Assembly (NCBI GenBank): GCA_024138015.1
Contig: JAMXBB010000010.1
Span: 47,668,024-47,732,023, forward strand
Direction of reading: 5' to 3'
Length of the DNA: 64,000 nucleotides
Source: Lumnitzera littorea
Lineage: Eukaryota; Streptophyta; Magnoliopsida; Myrtales; Combretaceae
Position numbers and translations under genes: made by a program. The notes under the pieces are model-generated. The model saw only the letters and a program-made list of their open reading frames with translations, was not told where the DNA came from and searched no databases. This document shows, piece after piece, positions 46,881 through 58,725 of the stretch (positions are counted from its first letter, which is position 1; each line of letters starts with the position of its first letter).

Positions 46881-49800
46881 TGTAAGCCCTTAAAGTCACC
46901 TTTAGGACAATAATACTTCGATTTAGGACCTTTGGGAAAACTTATCCAGTGAAACTTAAACTTTTCGATTAGGTTAGAAATTTTAGTTAAAGTAGCTTAG
47001 TAGACTTAGATTTTAAAACTAATATCCTAAACACCCAATTTTATCCCCAAAAGTACGATTATTCAATATAACATAAAACTAGTCAAAACCTTTAAATCAA
47101 GCTAAAAACGTAACAAAAACACAAAGATAAGTTATTTAAGCTATAAAAAAGAATAATATAGCATATTATACTATATGAATATGTGTATATTTTCATGAAT
47201 ATACCTAGTACATATAATAAATACACCCATAAATTAACTCAAAATTATATAATTATATAGAATAAGTGATAAATTAAAAAAAAACGATAGAAAATATACC
47301 TTAAGAATAAAAGACATGCTAGAAACATGATTATATACATGTAATTACACATTATGTGTACCACATATATAGGATATATACACGTTTATTAGTAAATATA
47401 CAAAATATTAACATAATATATATATTATTAATAAATACACTAAAAATCAACCAGTCCAAATTGCAACAAAATACCTAGAAAACTTTGGAATCAACCGTGG
47501 CAGCCCCTTAAAAGTCCAACTAGCTACATCAAAAGAAAATGGATTAATTAAAGGTTACCTCCTACTTGAATAAAAACGGGAAAAATAAGAGAAAAATTAC
47601 TTAATTGTGAAGTAAAATCCAACGGATCCCAATCCTCAATAAATAAGACTTTTGGAATTAGATTTCATACTCTAGATACCTAGAACACTTAAGGAAATTT
47701 ATAGAAATTAGGAAGAAAATAAGAAAAAACAAAGGAGCCACTAACCAATGTTAGTTTCCTACCCAAACAGTGATCTATTGTTAAACCCTACTAGCCACCA
47801 CCAATTTGCCCATCGCCTAACTCCACGAACATACTCCTACCAACTGTCGGCCACTATAGCTCCGATGAATGGTCAGTTAAGTTTTTGCCCTGTTTTTTAT
47901 GTATTTTCTAAAAATATCAAATAATTTCAAAAAAATTATGAAAAAAATTAATTCCTTGCTTATTTTAGATGTACTTTCATGCTATAATTTTATTTTTTCA
48001 AAATTGTAAATATTTTATATATTTACTTAACAAACTTACTATTCATCTAAATTTTGAAATTTAAAATAAATATAGTAAATGATATTGTTTCAAGCTTAAA
48101 ATTTTTGTATAAAATACATATTACATCTAATTTATTACTTACATATTAATTTTAGGGGAAATAATTGATAAAATTAGGATCCAATTAATTTTGGGTGTTT
48201 GTAATGATATTAAGATAAGTTGGAATTAGTTCGGTGTAAAAATTATATTATTTGCCTAATTAATCATAATTTAGGGGTAAAATAGTAATTTTACATATAT
48301 AGGCGATAAACCTAATTGCATTAAATAAGTTGCTAGTTAAATTCCATATATTTTTCTAAATCTATAGAAATTTTTGTGGAATTATTTGTTGATCCTAACT
48401 ATTTATTATGAATTTTCCTAATTAAATAGCTTAAATTAAAGAGTAAGACATGTATTTAGTAAAAATATGTTTAAATATGTCAATTATTTGATCAATTACA
48501 AATTGAAACAAACCCTAATTAGATAAGAGTACTTATTACTCTATTATATATTTCGCAATATTATTTGTATCAAGTTATGATATATACATGCTAGAACTAA
48601 ATAATACGTGATTTATCATGTTTATCATACAACTATATAAAAAAATATTTTATTTATGTAATACGATATTAATGTGATATTACTTGTTATATAACTTTAT
48701 CTATACACTAGGATTAGAAATACCCTTTAAGAATCATCTTTTAAATGAAACCCGTAATACATATCATCAAGTTCATACAAACCTGACAATACTAACCTTA
48801 TTAAAATTGAATAACTTTAGATAATAGCCTACATAGTAAAATATGATACTCTTAAAGTATATATAAACTTCTATAGTATATATAGACATACAGATAACTA
48901 TAAATAATAGCTTACATAGTAAATATGTATGCACGTTCCAGTAAAGATAAAATACTCATATAATAAAATAGGGATAATAAGCCTATAAGATACTTAAAGT
49001 ACATATATATATAAACAATTCTATTAAATGACAATATAAATAGTTTTTCAATTCAACTATATAATTATATAAGAAACTAGATAAAACCTTAACGTTTTTG
49101 TAAATTTTACGAAAACTTAATACGAGCTTTGGTATATATAAGACTTCTAAGTGAGTGAAGCATTGACATTTCAAACCTATTAGAGTGAGCTTTAGTATAT
49201 GTAAGTGGGATTTGTAGAGAATAGAGTATATGCTCGCATATGGTTGTAAGTAGTTGTTTGTGTGCATGTTATGCTTATGCTTAGTTACTGAGATGCTAAT
49301 TAGTAGCTAAGCTACATGATTTACTGTGTAGACTATCCTTGTTTGGTGTGTTGTAAATTAGTTAATCACTCTTGACCAAACTAATTGAAACTCAAACTAA
49401 AACTATAAATGGACATGCACCGCATCCCACTAGGGGATGATTAGGTTTCTTCAACTAAATTCCGATACCTTCAACGAAGTTGCCATAATCTAGCCTTTCC
49501 CTACCCTTAAACAAACTAAGCGATAAGAGATGAGGTCACAGTGATGTTGGAGGCATTAGGTTAAAGGTAATTGAGGGTAGAGCAGGAGCCTCCATCGAAT
49601 AAGTTTAGAGTTAGTCATGGGAGGACCTCATGGCCTTTATGATTGGCATTATAGCCATCATATCGTAACTCCTTAACTCAAGTTAGAGTGGGCGTAATTT
49701 CTCTAACTTCACGGTGAATCAGATAACATTGTGCAGATGACACATTGCTTATTCATCATTGCACATAATAATTACTTGATAACTTGGTTGTACTGTTCTA

Positions 49801-50275
49801 CTTGTATATGCTTTTTTGCCTCTTATCCCTTACTAAGCTACAATTTGCTCACTCTCTTATAGATTTGCTTACAGGATCTAAGTAATCATGCCATGTGACA
49901 ATCACCTTTAGGTGTGTAAAAAGGGTGTATTTAGGCTTGAGTGAGGTGATATTGTTAAGGACTATGTTTTGGAACTTTTTCAATTTCTATGGAATTAACT
50001 AAATCAACTAGGTGATCCAGTTAGATTCCTACTTTTGAGTCATATCTCATTCTTATGTACTATTATAAATACTCTGTACTTAGTTTTATTGTAAATATGA
50101 GTTTGTTATAAATATAAATGTTAGTATATCTGTAGAACTACGAATGCTTCAAAGCGGTTTATCGTATAAGTCTTGTATATATTAGGGTTATGCTAGTGAT
50201 CGAGAAGATAATTTCTAACATAAAATTGATATACACAATAGATTGTTACAACTTGATAGCATTCGAGGCATGACA
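46881..50275 (+). repeat. 5' LTR of the complete chromovirus (3395 bp)
   Basis: It begins tgtaagcccttaaagtcacc and ends attcgaggcatgaca directly before the PBS. Similar to 56598-60123 throughout. Relative to that copy it lacks about 55 bp near 48140 and has one copy of a 60-bp unit near 48540 instead of two. ORFs within (for example 49267-48983) are LTR noise shared with the other copy. Confidence 0.92.
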
Positions 50276-50296
50276 ATGCTTGGTCGATATCAAAGC
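50276..50296 (+). promoter_or_regulatory. primer binding site region for initiator Met-tRNA
   Basis: After the LTR end and a 4-base gap the sequence is ttggtcgatatcaaagc, i.e. TTGGTATCAGAGC with three extra bases (cga) and one G-to-A change. This is followed by atggttttta, as is common in plant chromoviruses. Confidence 0.6.
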
Positions 50297-50426
50297 ATGG
50301 TTTTTAAGAACTATCTCTAAAGCTTGTAAGTTAAAATTTGATAGAACTTATAGGATAAGTGAGCGTAGGTAGTTAATGGGTAGTAAAAGCTTTAGACATA
50401 AGATATCTGTATAGATATATATACAC

Positions 50427-50455
50427 ATACGCACACGCACACACACACACATACA
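50427..50455. repeat. CA microsatellite in the leader
   Basis: An imperfect acac run (cacatacgcacacgcacacac) in the 5' leader between PBS and the upstream ORF. Confidence 0.8.
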
Positions 50456-50537
50456 TATATGATTATTAATACTTAGGAATAAGTAAACTATAACATACAC
50501 TTATCAATGTACTGATTGTAGCTTTACTTAATAGGAT

Positions 50538-51396
50538 CATAGAACTTTATTTTGGAATGCTTGGGTAACTTTCAAATGGAATGGGGAAGAAACTCCTATA
50601 TATTATAAGATTAGGATGCAATGTTTACTCTTAGACATGGCTAACTGGTATATGTTTGTGATTATAGATGATATTATTGACAACTATTTTAGGAGATTAT
50701 CCTATAGTCCGTAAGATCACCGACACCTTATGATCCTAGAGTTGGGACATCACTATGATCGATATATCATAATTGTAGCCTTTGAGGATCGACACGTGGA
50801 GATTGGAGATAATATCTATGATGATACCTATCTTATATTTCCTAAATAAAATCGAACCAAGTCAACCTTATCCTATAGGATTTGACCAAGCCCCTCTAAG
50901 AGCATTTCATATCCCTAGATTGTATCCAAAGCAAATTGTACACTAGTTTCCTCAATCACCTTATCCCCTATCTGAAGAGTATGATGCATTGCCTAAGCCA
51001 TTTAACCCTAATGAAGATGTAGTTAAGATAGTTCCTCAAGGTGAACCAATTGATGAACTTATAGAAAATCTTATAAACAATGAACCTATAGAGCTAGAAA
51101 AGGATTAAGAGGAAGATGCAATAGAGGAAGACCCCGAAGAGAACTTACCAAACAATTCGAATAAGGCACCAACCTAGGATGTAGCTCATAAGGAAGATGT
51201 AAGCTATAATAATGAGTACAAAGTTATAGCAATACTCGATACCCTTGAGATTATATGGATAAGTTCAAGTAGTGAGAATGATGGTGAGACTGATGATGAG
51301 ATAGACAGTGGGTCTAGCACTATAGGAAGAGATGTAGATTAGATTTCTCTAGAAGACTTATTAACTTTAGTTAGTTTTCGTGATGCTAGTAACTAG
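50538..51396 (+). pseudogene. unidentified ORF between PBS and gag of the chromovirus
   Basis: Two joined readable frames. The first runs from 50538 (just after tandem stops) to about 50890 with TLFWNAWVTFKWNGEETPIY, MQCLLLDMANWYMFVIIDD and HHYDRYIIIVAFEDRHVEIG, broken by two TAA. After a frameshift near 50870 the second reads YPIGFDQAPLRAFHIPRLYP, FPQSPYPLSEEYDALPKPFN, then an acidic tail (EEDAIEEDPEENLPNN, SSSSENDGETDDEIDSGSS) ending at a TAG at 51394-51396. Total about 280 codons, with six or seven stops that look like decayed Trp, Gln or Arg codons. I do not recognise it. Gag normally follows the leader directly in chromoviruses, so this is an additional protein or a gag-related prefix. 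Confidence 0.5.
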
Positions 51397-51853
51397 TGGA
51401 TTAGTGGTATGAGTTAGTTAGCAATAGGAATGATGATAGATAGCATAATTTTTAGTATATCGAGTGAATTTTGATGTAACCGACTTCTTTTTTATGTAAC
51501 TTAGTTTTTTGATGTACTTATGCTTTTGTTGTATTTTCAGTTTTTAGATCATATGTATAGGGTTTGTATATGTAATCTTTTGTATAAAGAGTTGTATCTT
51601 TACTTTATAATATGTATATAGAAGCAGTGTCAATATATATAAAGTATTATGTTATTAATGGATCTATATTAGTTAGTACCTTTTCATACTATGAATTATG
51701 AATGGATATTTACTAAGTACATTAATCATATAATATTTGTTAAGTAACATTCAATAATTGTGAATAACTCTATACCATCCTTAATAAATGGACTTATGGG
51801 AAAATTTATGAAACTACAAGGTTAATTAGAAATAATAACCTAAACGAAAGATC
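51397..51853. other. spacer before gag
   Basis: AT-rich sequence with no readable gene between the upstream ORF and the gag ATG at 51854. Confidence 0.4.
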
Positions 51854-53013
51854 ATGGTTGACACTAGAAACAATAATAACAACCAAACTCAACCTACTAC
51901 AAGCCAAACACGACCACTAGTTAACCCTCCACAGGAACAACTAATTAGAAATGGACAACCACCACCTCATCCGAACCAAGCACAAACACCTACAGCCCCT
52001 GCACCTACCATAATAGAGCGCAATCTTACCGTTTTTCAAATACCAAACCATCAGAAAGTATCATATGGGACTTATACATGAAGGTTACAAGCTTGTGTTT
52101 GGTAAGATTCCAAAGTCAAGTCAATTGGTGGATCGATTACTTAGAAAGTGTTTAAGGATGAATTCAGATAAGAATTCTTTCTAGAAAGTGTTTAGTTAAA
52201 GATCCTTGAGGATTTATTTACCTCAAAGAAAAAGAACATGAGTGTAACCCAATACGAGACTAGGTTTAAAAAATTATTTCAATATGTACCATCATCATAT
52301 AAGGATAATGCACATTTGAAAAAAACTCTATTTATCCGAGGATTTGATCCTGTAATCTAGTGTAGACTTCAAGATTACGATTTACCTACCTATAATGGTG
52401 TGAAAGAGAAGGCGCGGAGGCTGGAAAACAATTTCTTGAAAATGCTATCACAATTAAATAGAAAAGTAGGCAATAGACCACAATCCAAATTTCCTTTTAA
52501 AAGACCTTATCCAGGTGCTGCTGGTTCAGGTCAACAAAACAGACCAGCTATTGTGGCAAGTAAAGTTGCTCAACCTATGTCGATAAGAAATATTTATGAT
52601 AGTAGTGATTATACAAAGTATTGGAAGTGTGGTGTTGGTCATTATCCTAGACACTATAAGTAACTCAAAGGAAAATGCTACATGTGTGATGAAGCGGGTC
52701 ATATAGCTAAAAATTTTCCTAAGCTGAAGAATATTAAGTGTAGATGATGTGAACAAAAAGGACATTTTAACCACCATTGCCCGTAGTTTGGCCAAAGATT
52801 TGGAAAAATAGAGAATGCTAACCAGCAAGCAAGAATTAGGAATGCAAGTGGATCTAGCACGACTATTGCCCTTGCTAAGTTATTTGCTATTAAGAGCAAG
52901 GATAAAGTGGAGGAATTTGATGACTAACTAGATGACTATTATGGAGAGGATGAACTAGAAGAATTTATGAACCTGGAAGATGAAATAGATGAAGGATTGG
53001 TGACAGGTATGTA
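51854..53013 (+). pseudogene. gag remnant with three zinc knuckles
   Basis: ATG at 51854: MVDTRNNNNNQTQPTTSQTR followed by a proline/glutamine-rich stretch, as in Tekay-type gags. The capsid part is broken by frameshift and stops, but SVTQYETRFKKLFQYVPSSY and IRGFDPVI are readable. 52400-52663 is open and basic. Three knuckles follow: YWKCGVGHYPRHYK, CYMCDEAGHIAKNFP and CR-stop-CEQKGHFNHHCP (about 52618-52785). The first has two Cys changed to Tyr and the second one Cys changed to Phe. It ends in an acidic tail, DDYYGEDELEEFMNLEDEID, and a TAA at 53014. Confidence 0.8.
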
Positions 53014-53800
53014 ACTTATCTTAGACTTTATCTTTTGATTTATAATATGATCAATATGAAATGATTTATGCTTTAGGAGATGCATACTTTTGAAATCATG
53101 AATTGATTAAATGTGTGATGATATTGTTTAGATGAATATTAAATGACTAGAATAGTTAAATATTTCAAGGAAAGTACAAATAAATGAACAACCTTCATAT
53201 GCCTTATTCAATTTAGGAGTATCACATGCCTTTAGTAGTCAAGACTTTATATTAGGGAATAGAATTAATGTGACTAAAGCAAGTATAACCTACCGAATTA
53301 AAACTCTTACTAAAGAAAAAATGTTAACCTTAAAGGTCATAAATAACCGTCAAATTAAGATACAAGAGACGAAGTTCCTAATTCATTTCTTAATATTACC
53401 TTTGCAAGGCTATGATATTATTGTGGGAATTGATTGGTTATCAAAACATAAGGCCAAGGTAGAATGTCAATGTAAGAGTATTAGTTTGAATGAGGGAAGC
53501 CTAGTGTTTTAGGAGAAAGGTAGCAAAGCTAGAATCACTAAGTTAGCAGTTGTTGAAGCCAATGGGATGTTAAGGAAAGTAAAAGAGATTGGTAGTTTTG
53601 TTGGATTTTTTGCAATGAAAGAAAAGAAGGAAACTCCAAAAATATCCGATATACCTATTGTGTACAAGTTTCTAGACATATTTCCTAATGATCTACTTGG
53701 ATTAGCTCTGCATAGGAAGTTAGATTTTACGATTGAACTAGTGCTCAAAACAGAACCTATTTCTCAAGCACTATATCAAATGACACCTACTAAGCTTTAA
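53014..53800 (+). pseudogene. protease and PR-RT linker remnant
   Basis: Near 53195-53245 the frame reads PYALFNLGVSHAFSSQDFIL: the usual D-T/S-G active site is replaced by N-L-G, so the protease is dead. 53270-53512 is open with ASITYRIKTLTKEKMLTLK, LILPLQGYDIIVGIDWLSKH (the flap-side motif) and a TAG. 53567-53800 carries the linker, VKEIGSFVGFFAMKEKKETP and IVYKFLDIFPNDLLGLALHR, leading into RT. Confidence 0.8.
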
Positions 53801-54560
53801 GAATTGAAGAAGTAACTGCAAGAACTCCTAGATAAGGGATTTATCAGATCAAGCGTATCTTCGTAGGGAGCCACTATGTTGTTTGTGAAAAAGAAAGACG
53901 ATAGATTGAGATTATGTATCAATTATAGGGAAATTAATAAAGTCACCATCAAGAATAAATACCCATTACCTCGGATAAATGATTTATTTGATCAGTTGTA
54001 AGGAGCAATTGTATTTTCACGAATTGATTTTAGGTTAAGGTACCATTAACTAAGGGTGCCACCTGAAGATGTCCCTAAAATCACTTTTCATATATGATAT
54101 GGGCATTGCGAATTTCAAGTTTTACCATTTGAATTAACCAATGCCTCGGTAGTATTTATTGACTTGATAAATATGATATATAATTCATATTTGGATAAAT
54201 TTGTGGTTATTTTCATTGATGATATTTTGATATATTCTAAGAATAAGTAAGAACACATTGAGTAGTTGCAGTTAACCTTGTAAAAGTTAAGGGAGAATAA
54301 GTTGTATGGAAAGTTATCTAAATATAAATTCTAGTTGGACAAGATCTTATTCTTAGGTCATGTTGTGTCTGGAGAAGGAATCTCAATAAATTTGGAGAAG
54401 ATCAAATCTATAATTGAATGGAAGCAACCGATTGAAGTTTCCTTAGATTGGTTAGCTATTATAGGCGATTTATAAAGGACTTCTCAAATATAGCTAAGCA
54501 TTTAACTTGCTTGACTCAAAAAGTAAAGTTTAAGTGGGATGAAGAATATGAAAAAGTTCC
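53801..54560 (+). pseudogene. reverse transcriptase remnant
   Basis: Readable blocks in order: LFVKKKDDRLRLCINYREIN, KVTIKNKYPLPRINDLFDQL, VFSRIDFRLRYH, the GHCEFQVLPFELTNASVVF block, and KFVVIFIDDILIYSKNK (about 54195-54250), with the catalytic FIDD intact. Then FLGHVVSGEGISINLEKIKS (about 54352-54412) and, after a frameshift near 54440, the thumb. At least eight stops. Only block spacing and the active site are preserved. Confidence 0.85.
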
Positions 54561-54960
54561 AAAAACTTAAGAATCAATTAATTACAGCCCTAATACTAAC
54601 GTTGATAGACCCAAGCAAGCTGTATAGCATATACAGTGATGCTTTCCATAATGGGTTAGGATGTGTTCACGACAATTAAGATTCAATGAGAAGAATTATC
54701 TTACTCATGATCTTGAATTGGCTGCAGTAGTCTTTGCACTGAAAATTTGGAGACATTACCTATATGGGCATCATTGTGAGATATATATTGACCATAAGAG
54801 TTTGAAATACTTTTTCACTTAAAAAGAGTTAAATTTGCAACAACGGAGATGGTTAGAATTAATGAAAGATTATGATCTCTTACTTCAATTATCTCCTTGC
54901 AAAAGCTAACATAGAAAATGATGCACTCAGCCACCAAAACTATGGCTAGGTTATATCTTA
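54561..54960 (+). pseudogene. RNase H remnant
   Basis: The frame reads LTLIDPSKLYSIYSDAFHNG (catalytic YTDAS region changed to YSDAF) then LGC. After a short deletion that removes the usual repeat of Gly and Arg residues, it reads LNWLQ-like and, in the neighbouring frame, HDLELAAVVFALKIWRHYLY, GHHCEIYIDHKSLKYFFT and QQRWLELMKDYD. Confidence 0.75.
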
Positions 54961-56320
54961 TCTCATTACACAACAAGAACTTATCCAAGAGTTTGAAAGA
55001 AAATAGGGTTTAAGTGACATGATCCTAACATGTGTTTGATGAATTTGACAATCTAACTAACTTTGCTTGATAGAATCAAGGAGTTACATGATAAAGATGA
55101 AGAATTGGTGCTAATCAAGTTTAGATTAGTGCATAAGAAGGAATTACTTGATTTCAAAATAGATGAAGTAGAAGTGTTAAGATTTAAAGGACGAATTTGT
55201 GTATCTCAAATTCTTGATTTAAAAAGAAAAATAATGGACAAGCACATACTTCTAGATATACACTACATCTAGGTGGAAACAAAATGTATTAAGACTTAAA
55301 GTCTACTTTTTGGTAGCATGGGATGAAGAGAGATGTAGCAAAATTCGTAACAAAATGTACAATGTGCTAACAAGTTAAAACTGAGCACCAGAGACCAGGA
55401 GGCACTCTATAACCCCTAAAAGTACCACAATAGAGGTAGGACCACATTATAATGGATTTTGTCATCGCCCTCCCTAAAACATGAGCTAGACATGATTTAA
55501 TAGGGGTAATTGTCAACAGATTAATCAAATGTGCTCCATTTTTACCATATTGTATAGGGTACTCATTGCAGAAAATGGCTAACTTATATGTACAAGAGAT
55601 TGTTAGACTACATAGAATACTACCTAGTATAGTTTCTAATAGAGACACTCAATTCATGTCTAAATTTTAAGAAAGCTTACATCAAGCCCTAAGTACCAAA
55701 TTAAAGTGCGATATTACATACCATCTATAATCAAATAGGCAATCTAAAAGAACTATTCAAACTTTGGAAGATATGTTGAGAGCATGTGTACTAGAATTTA
55801 GTGAAGAGTGGGATATACATTTACCATTAGTGGAATTTGCCTACAACAACAGTTACTAAGCTACCATATAAATGGCCTTATGTGAAGCTTTATATGGACG
55901 AAAATGTCAATCTCTTTTATATTAGGAAAGTGAAGAGCATACAATATTAGGACTTAATCTAATATCTCAAATGAATGAGAAAGTGTAGATAATTCAACAG
56001 AAGATGAAGCAAGCCTAAGATAAATACAAAATTTGGGTAAATATGAAGAGTAGACCATTAGAACTCAAAATTGGAGATCACCTGTATGTAAAGATAAGCC
56101 CATTTAAAGGATCGAAGCGATTCAAATCTAAAGGGAAATTGAGCCTAAGATATATAGGACCCTTTAAAATATTAGAGAAGGTGGGTAGAGTATCGTATCA
56201 AGCAATACCCTTAAGCCTATCTAGACATCATGATGTACTCCATGTCTCGATGTTGAAGAAATTTGTAAAGAACCCTAATGTAATAATGGAGTTGAAACCT
56301 TTGTAGTTTTTAGAAAATTT
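54961..56320 (+). pseudogene. integrase remnant
   Basis: MKRDVAKFVTKCTMCQQVKT (about 55322-55380) is the zinc-binding end. HIIMDFVIALPKT holds the first Asp. YVQEIVRLHRILPSIVSNRD then TQFMSKF holds the second. The usual QSERTIQTLEDMLR reads QSKRTIQTLEDMLR near 55738, so the catalytic Glu is Lys. EWDIHLPLVEFAYNNSY and MALCEALYGRKCQS follow. 56043-56306 is open and carries the SH3-like part: LKIGDHLYVKISPFKGSKRF, GKLSLRYIGPFKILEKVG and HHDVLHVSMLKKFVKNPN. Confidence 0.85.
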
Positions 56321-56495
56321 CACTTTTGAAGACAAACCTATCAAAATACTAGATAAACAAGTTCAAAAGTTAAGAAATAAAGAGTAGGAGTGTGTTAAAG
56401 TATAGCGGGGTAGTGGTTCAAAAGTAAAGGCAACTTAGGAACCAAGAGTTGCGATAAAGGAGAAGTATCCATGGCTCTTCGGAAACACTGGCTAA
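56321..56495 (+). pseudogene. chromodomain remnant
   Basis: After a TAG at 56304-56306 the frame continues FEDKPIKILDKQVQKLRNKE, a stop, ECVKV, a stop, RGSGSKVKAT, a stop, EPRVAIKEKYPWLFGNTG. The pattern VKV-x-W-RG...AT-W-E...YP-LF is the short (group II) chromodomain of Tekay/Del-type chromoviruses, with two Trp/Gln codons turned into stops. It identifies the lineage. Confidence 0.75.
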
Positions 56496-56559
56496 TGATT
56501 TTTTGTCGTAGGCCTAGTTAATCTTACAAGTAATTAACTCTATGATTCTAGTTGCAAGA

Positions 56560-56597
56560 AAGTTTTAGGGACAACTTTTTCTATGTTGGAGTGGAAA
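56560..56597 (+). promoter_or_regulatory. 3' end with decayed polypurine tract
   Basis: agttttagggacaacttttt followed by gttggagtggaaa directly before TATAAGCCCC corresponds to the usual AAGGGGGAGAA before the LTR. Several purines are replaced. Confidence 0.5.
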
Positions 56598-58320
56598 TAT
56601 AAGCCCCTAAAATCGTTTTTAGGGCAATAGTACCCAGATTTTGGACCTTCTTAAAAACTTATCTAATTGAGCCTAAGCTTTACAATTAAATTAGAAAAGT
56701 TAATTGAAGTTACCTAGTAAAGTTAAATTTTAAAAATAATCTCCTAGACACCCAATTTTAGCCTTAAAAATACGATTATTCGATATAATGTAAAACTTGT
56801 CGGAACCCCTAAAACCTAGCTCAAAACGCAACAAGAACTTACAAATAAGTTATTTAAGCTATAAAAAATAATAATATAGCATGTTATACTAATGAATATA
56901 TGTATATTTTTATGAATATACTTAGTATATATAATAAATATATTCGTAAATTAATTCAAAATTTTATAATTATATATAATGAGTGATAAATCCAAAAAAA
57001 AATTAATAGAAAATATATCTTAAAAATAAAAGATATGCTAAAAACATGATTATATACATGTAATTATACATTACATGTACTACATATATAGGATCTATAT
57101 ACGTATATTAGTAAATATACAAAATATTAACATAATATATATATATATTATTAGTAAATAAACTAAGAATCAACCAAATCCTATCCAAATTGCAACAAAA
57201 CACTTAGAAAACTTTAGAATCAACCATCGCAACCCCTCAATAGTCTAACTAGCGACATAAAAAACAAATGGATCAATTAAAGGCCACCTCCTACTTGAGT
57301 AAAAAGGGAAAAAAAAATAAGAGAAAAACTACTTAATTGTGAAGTAAAATCCAACCAACCCCAATCTTCTATAAATAAGACTTCTGGAATTAGATTTCAC
57401 ACTTTAAATACTTAGAATACTTCAAGAAAATTCAAAGGAAATTTAAAGAAATTAAGAAGAAAACAAGAAAAAATATAAGAGTCTCTAACCTACGTTAGTT
57501 CTCCACCCAAACAGTGATCTACTATTAAACCCCACCAGCCACCACCAGTCTGCCCATCGCCCAACTCCACCAATACACTCCTACCGACCATCAGCTACTA
57601 TAGTTTCGGTGAACGGTTAATCATGTTTTTGCCTTATTTTTCATATATTTTCTAAAAATATCAAATAATTCCATAAAATTATGAAAAAATTAATTCCTAG
57701 TTTATTTTTACAAAATTATAAATATTGTATATACTTACTTTGCTAACATACTATTCATTCGAATTTTGAAATTTAAAATAAATATAGCAAATGATGATGT
57801 TTCAAAGCTTAAAATTTTTTTATACAATACATATTACATTTAGTTTATTGCTATGTAACTCGATTTTGATTTTACATATATTTAGTACTTATTACATTTC
57901 TAAGCCCTAAAAATAGGGTAATTTATTAAATAAATTAATTTTAAGGGAAATAATTGATGAAATTAAGATTAAATTAATTCTAGGTATCTATAATGATATT
58001 AGGATAGGTTGGAATTAGTTCGGCATAAAAATCATATTATTTGCTTAAATTTAAGGCAAAATAGTAATTTATGTATATAAGTGATATACCTGATTGCATG
58101 AAAAAAAAGTCACTAATCAAATTCCATATATTTTTCTAAATCCATAGAAATTTTCATAGAATTATTTGATAATCCTAGCTATTCATTATGAATTTTCCTA
58201 GTTAAATAGCTTAAATTAAGAATCAGGACATGTTTTTAGTAATGATATGTTGAAATATGTTAATTATTTAATTAAATTGCAATTAAGACATACCCTTATT
58301 AGATAGGAGTACTTACTATT

Positions 58321-58440
58321 CTATTATATATTTTGTGATATTATTTGCATCAAGTTATGATATATACATGCTAAGACTATTTTGTTATATATTTCGCAAT
58401 ATTATTTGCATCTAGTTATGATATATACATGCTAAGACTA
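58321..58440. repeat. 60-bp tandem duplication in the 3' LTR
   Basis: Two units each end in ttatgatatatacatgctaag followed by acta. The 5' LTR has a single unit at about 48540-48600. They differ at several bases. Confidence 0.85.
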
Positions 58441-58697
58441 AATAATAGGTAATTTATTATGTTTTAATATAAAATTATATAAAAATATATTTTATTTATG
58501 TAATACGATATCAATGTGATATTACTTGCTATAAAACTTTACCTATATATTAAGATTATAAATACCCTTATGAATCATTTTTTGAACAAAACCCATTGTA
58601 TGTATCATTAAGTTCATGCAAACCCGACAATACTAACCTTATTAAAATTGAATAACTTTAGATAATAGCTTAGATAGTAAAATATGATACTCTTGAA

Positions 58698-58725
58698 GTG
58701 TGTGTGTGTGTGTGTGTGTGTGTGT
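58698..58725. repeat. (GT)n microsatellite, about 14 units
   Basis: Pure gt repeat, absent at the corresponding place of the 5' LTR (48850-48866), so it arose after insertion. Confidence 0.95.

Noticed and set aside
48983..49267. 94-codon minus-strand open frame, repeated in part at 58863-59054
   Set aside because: It occurs in both LTRs of the chromovirus, opposite to its transcription, with no motif; LTR sequence, not a gene.
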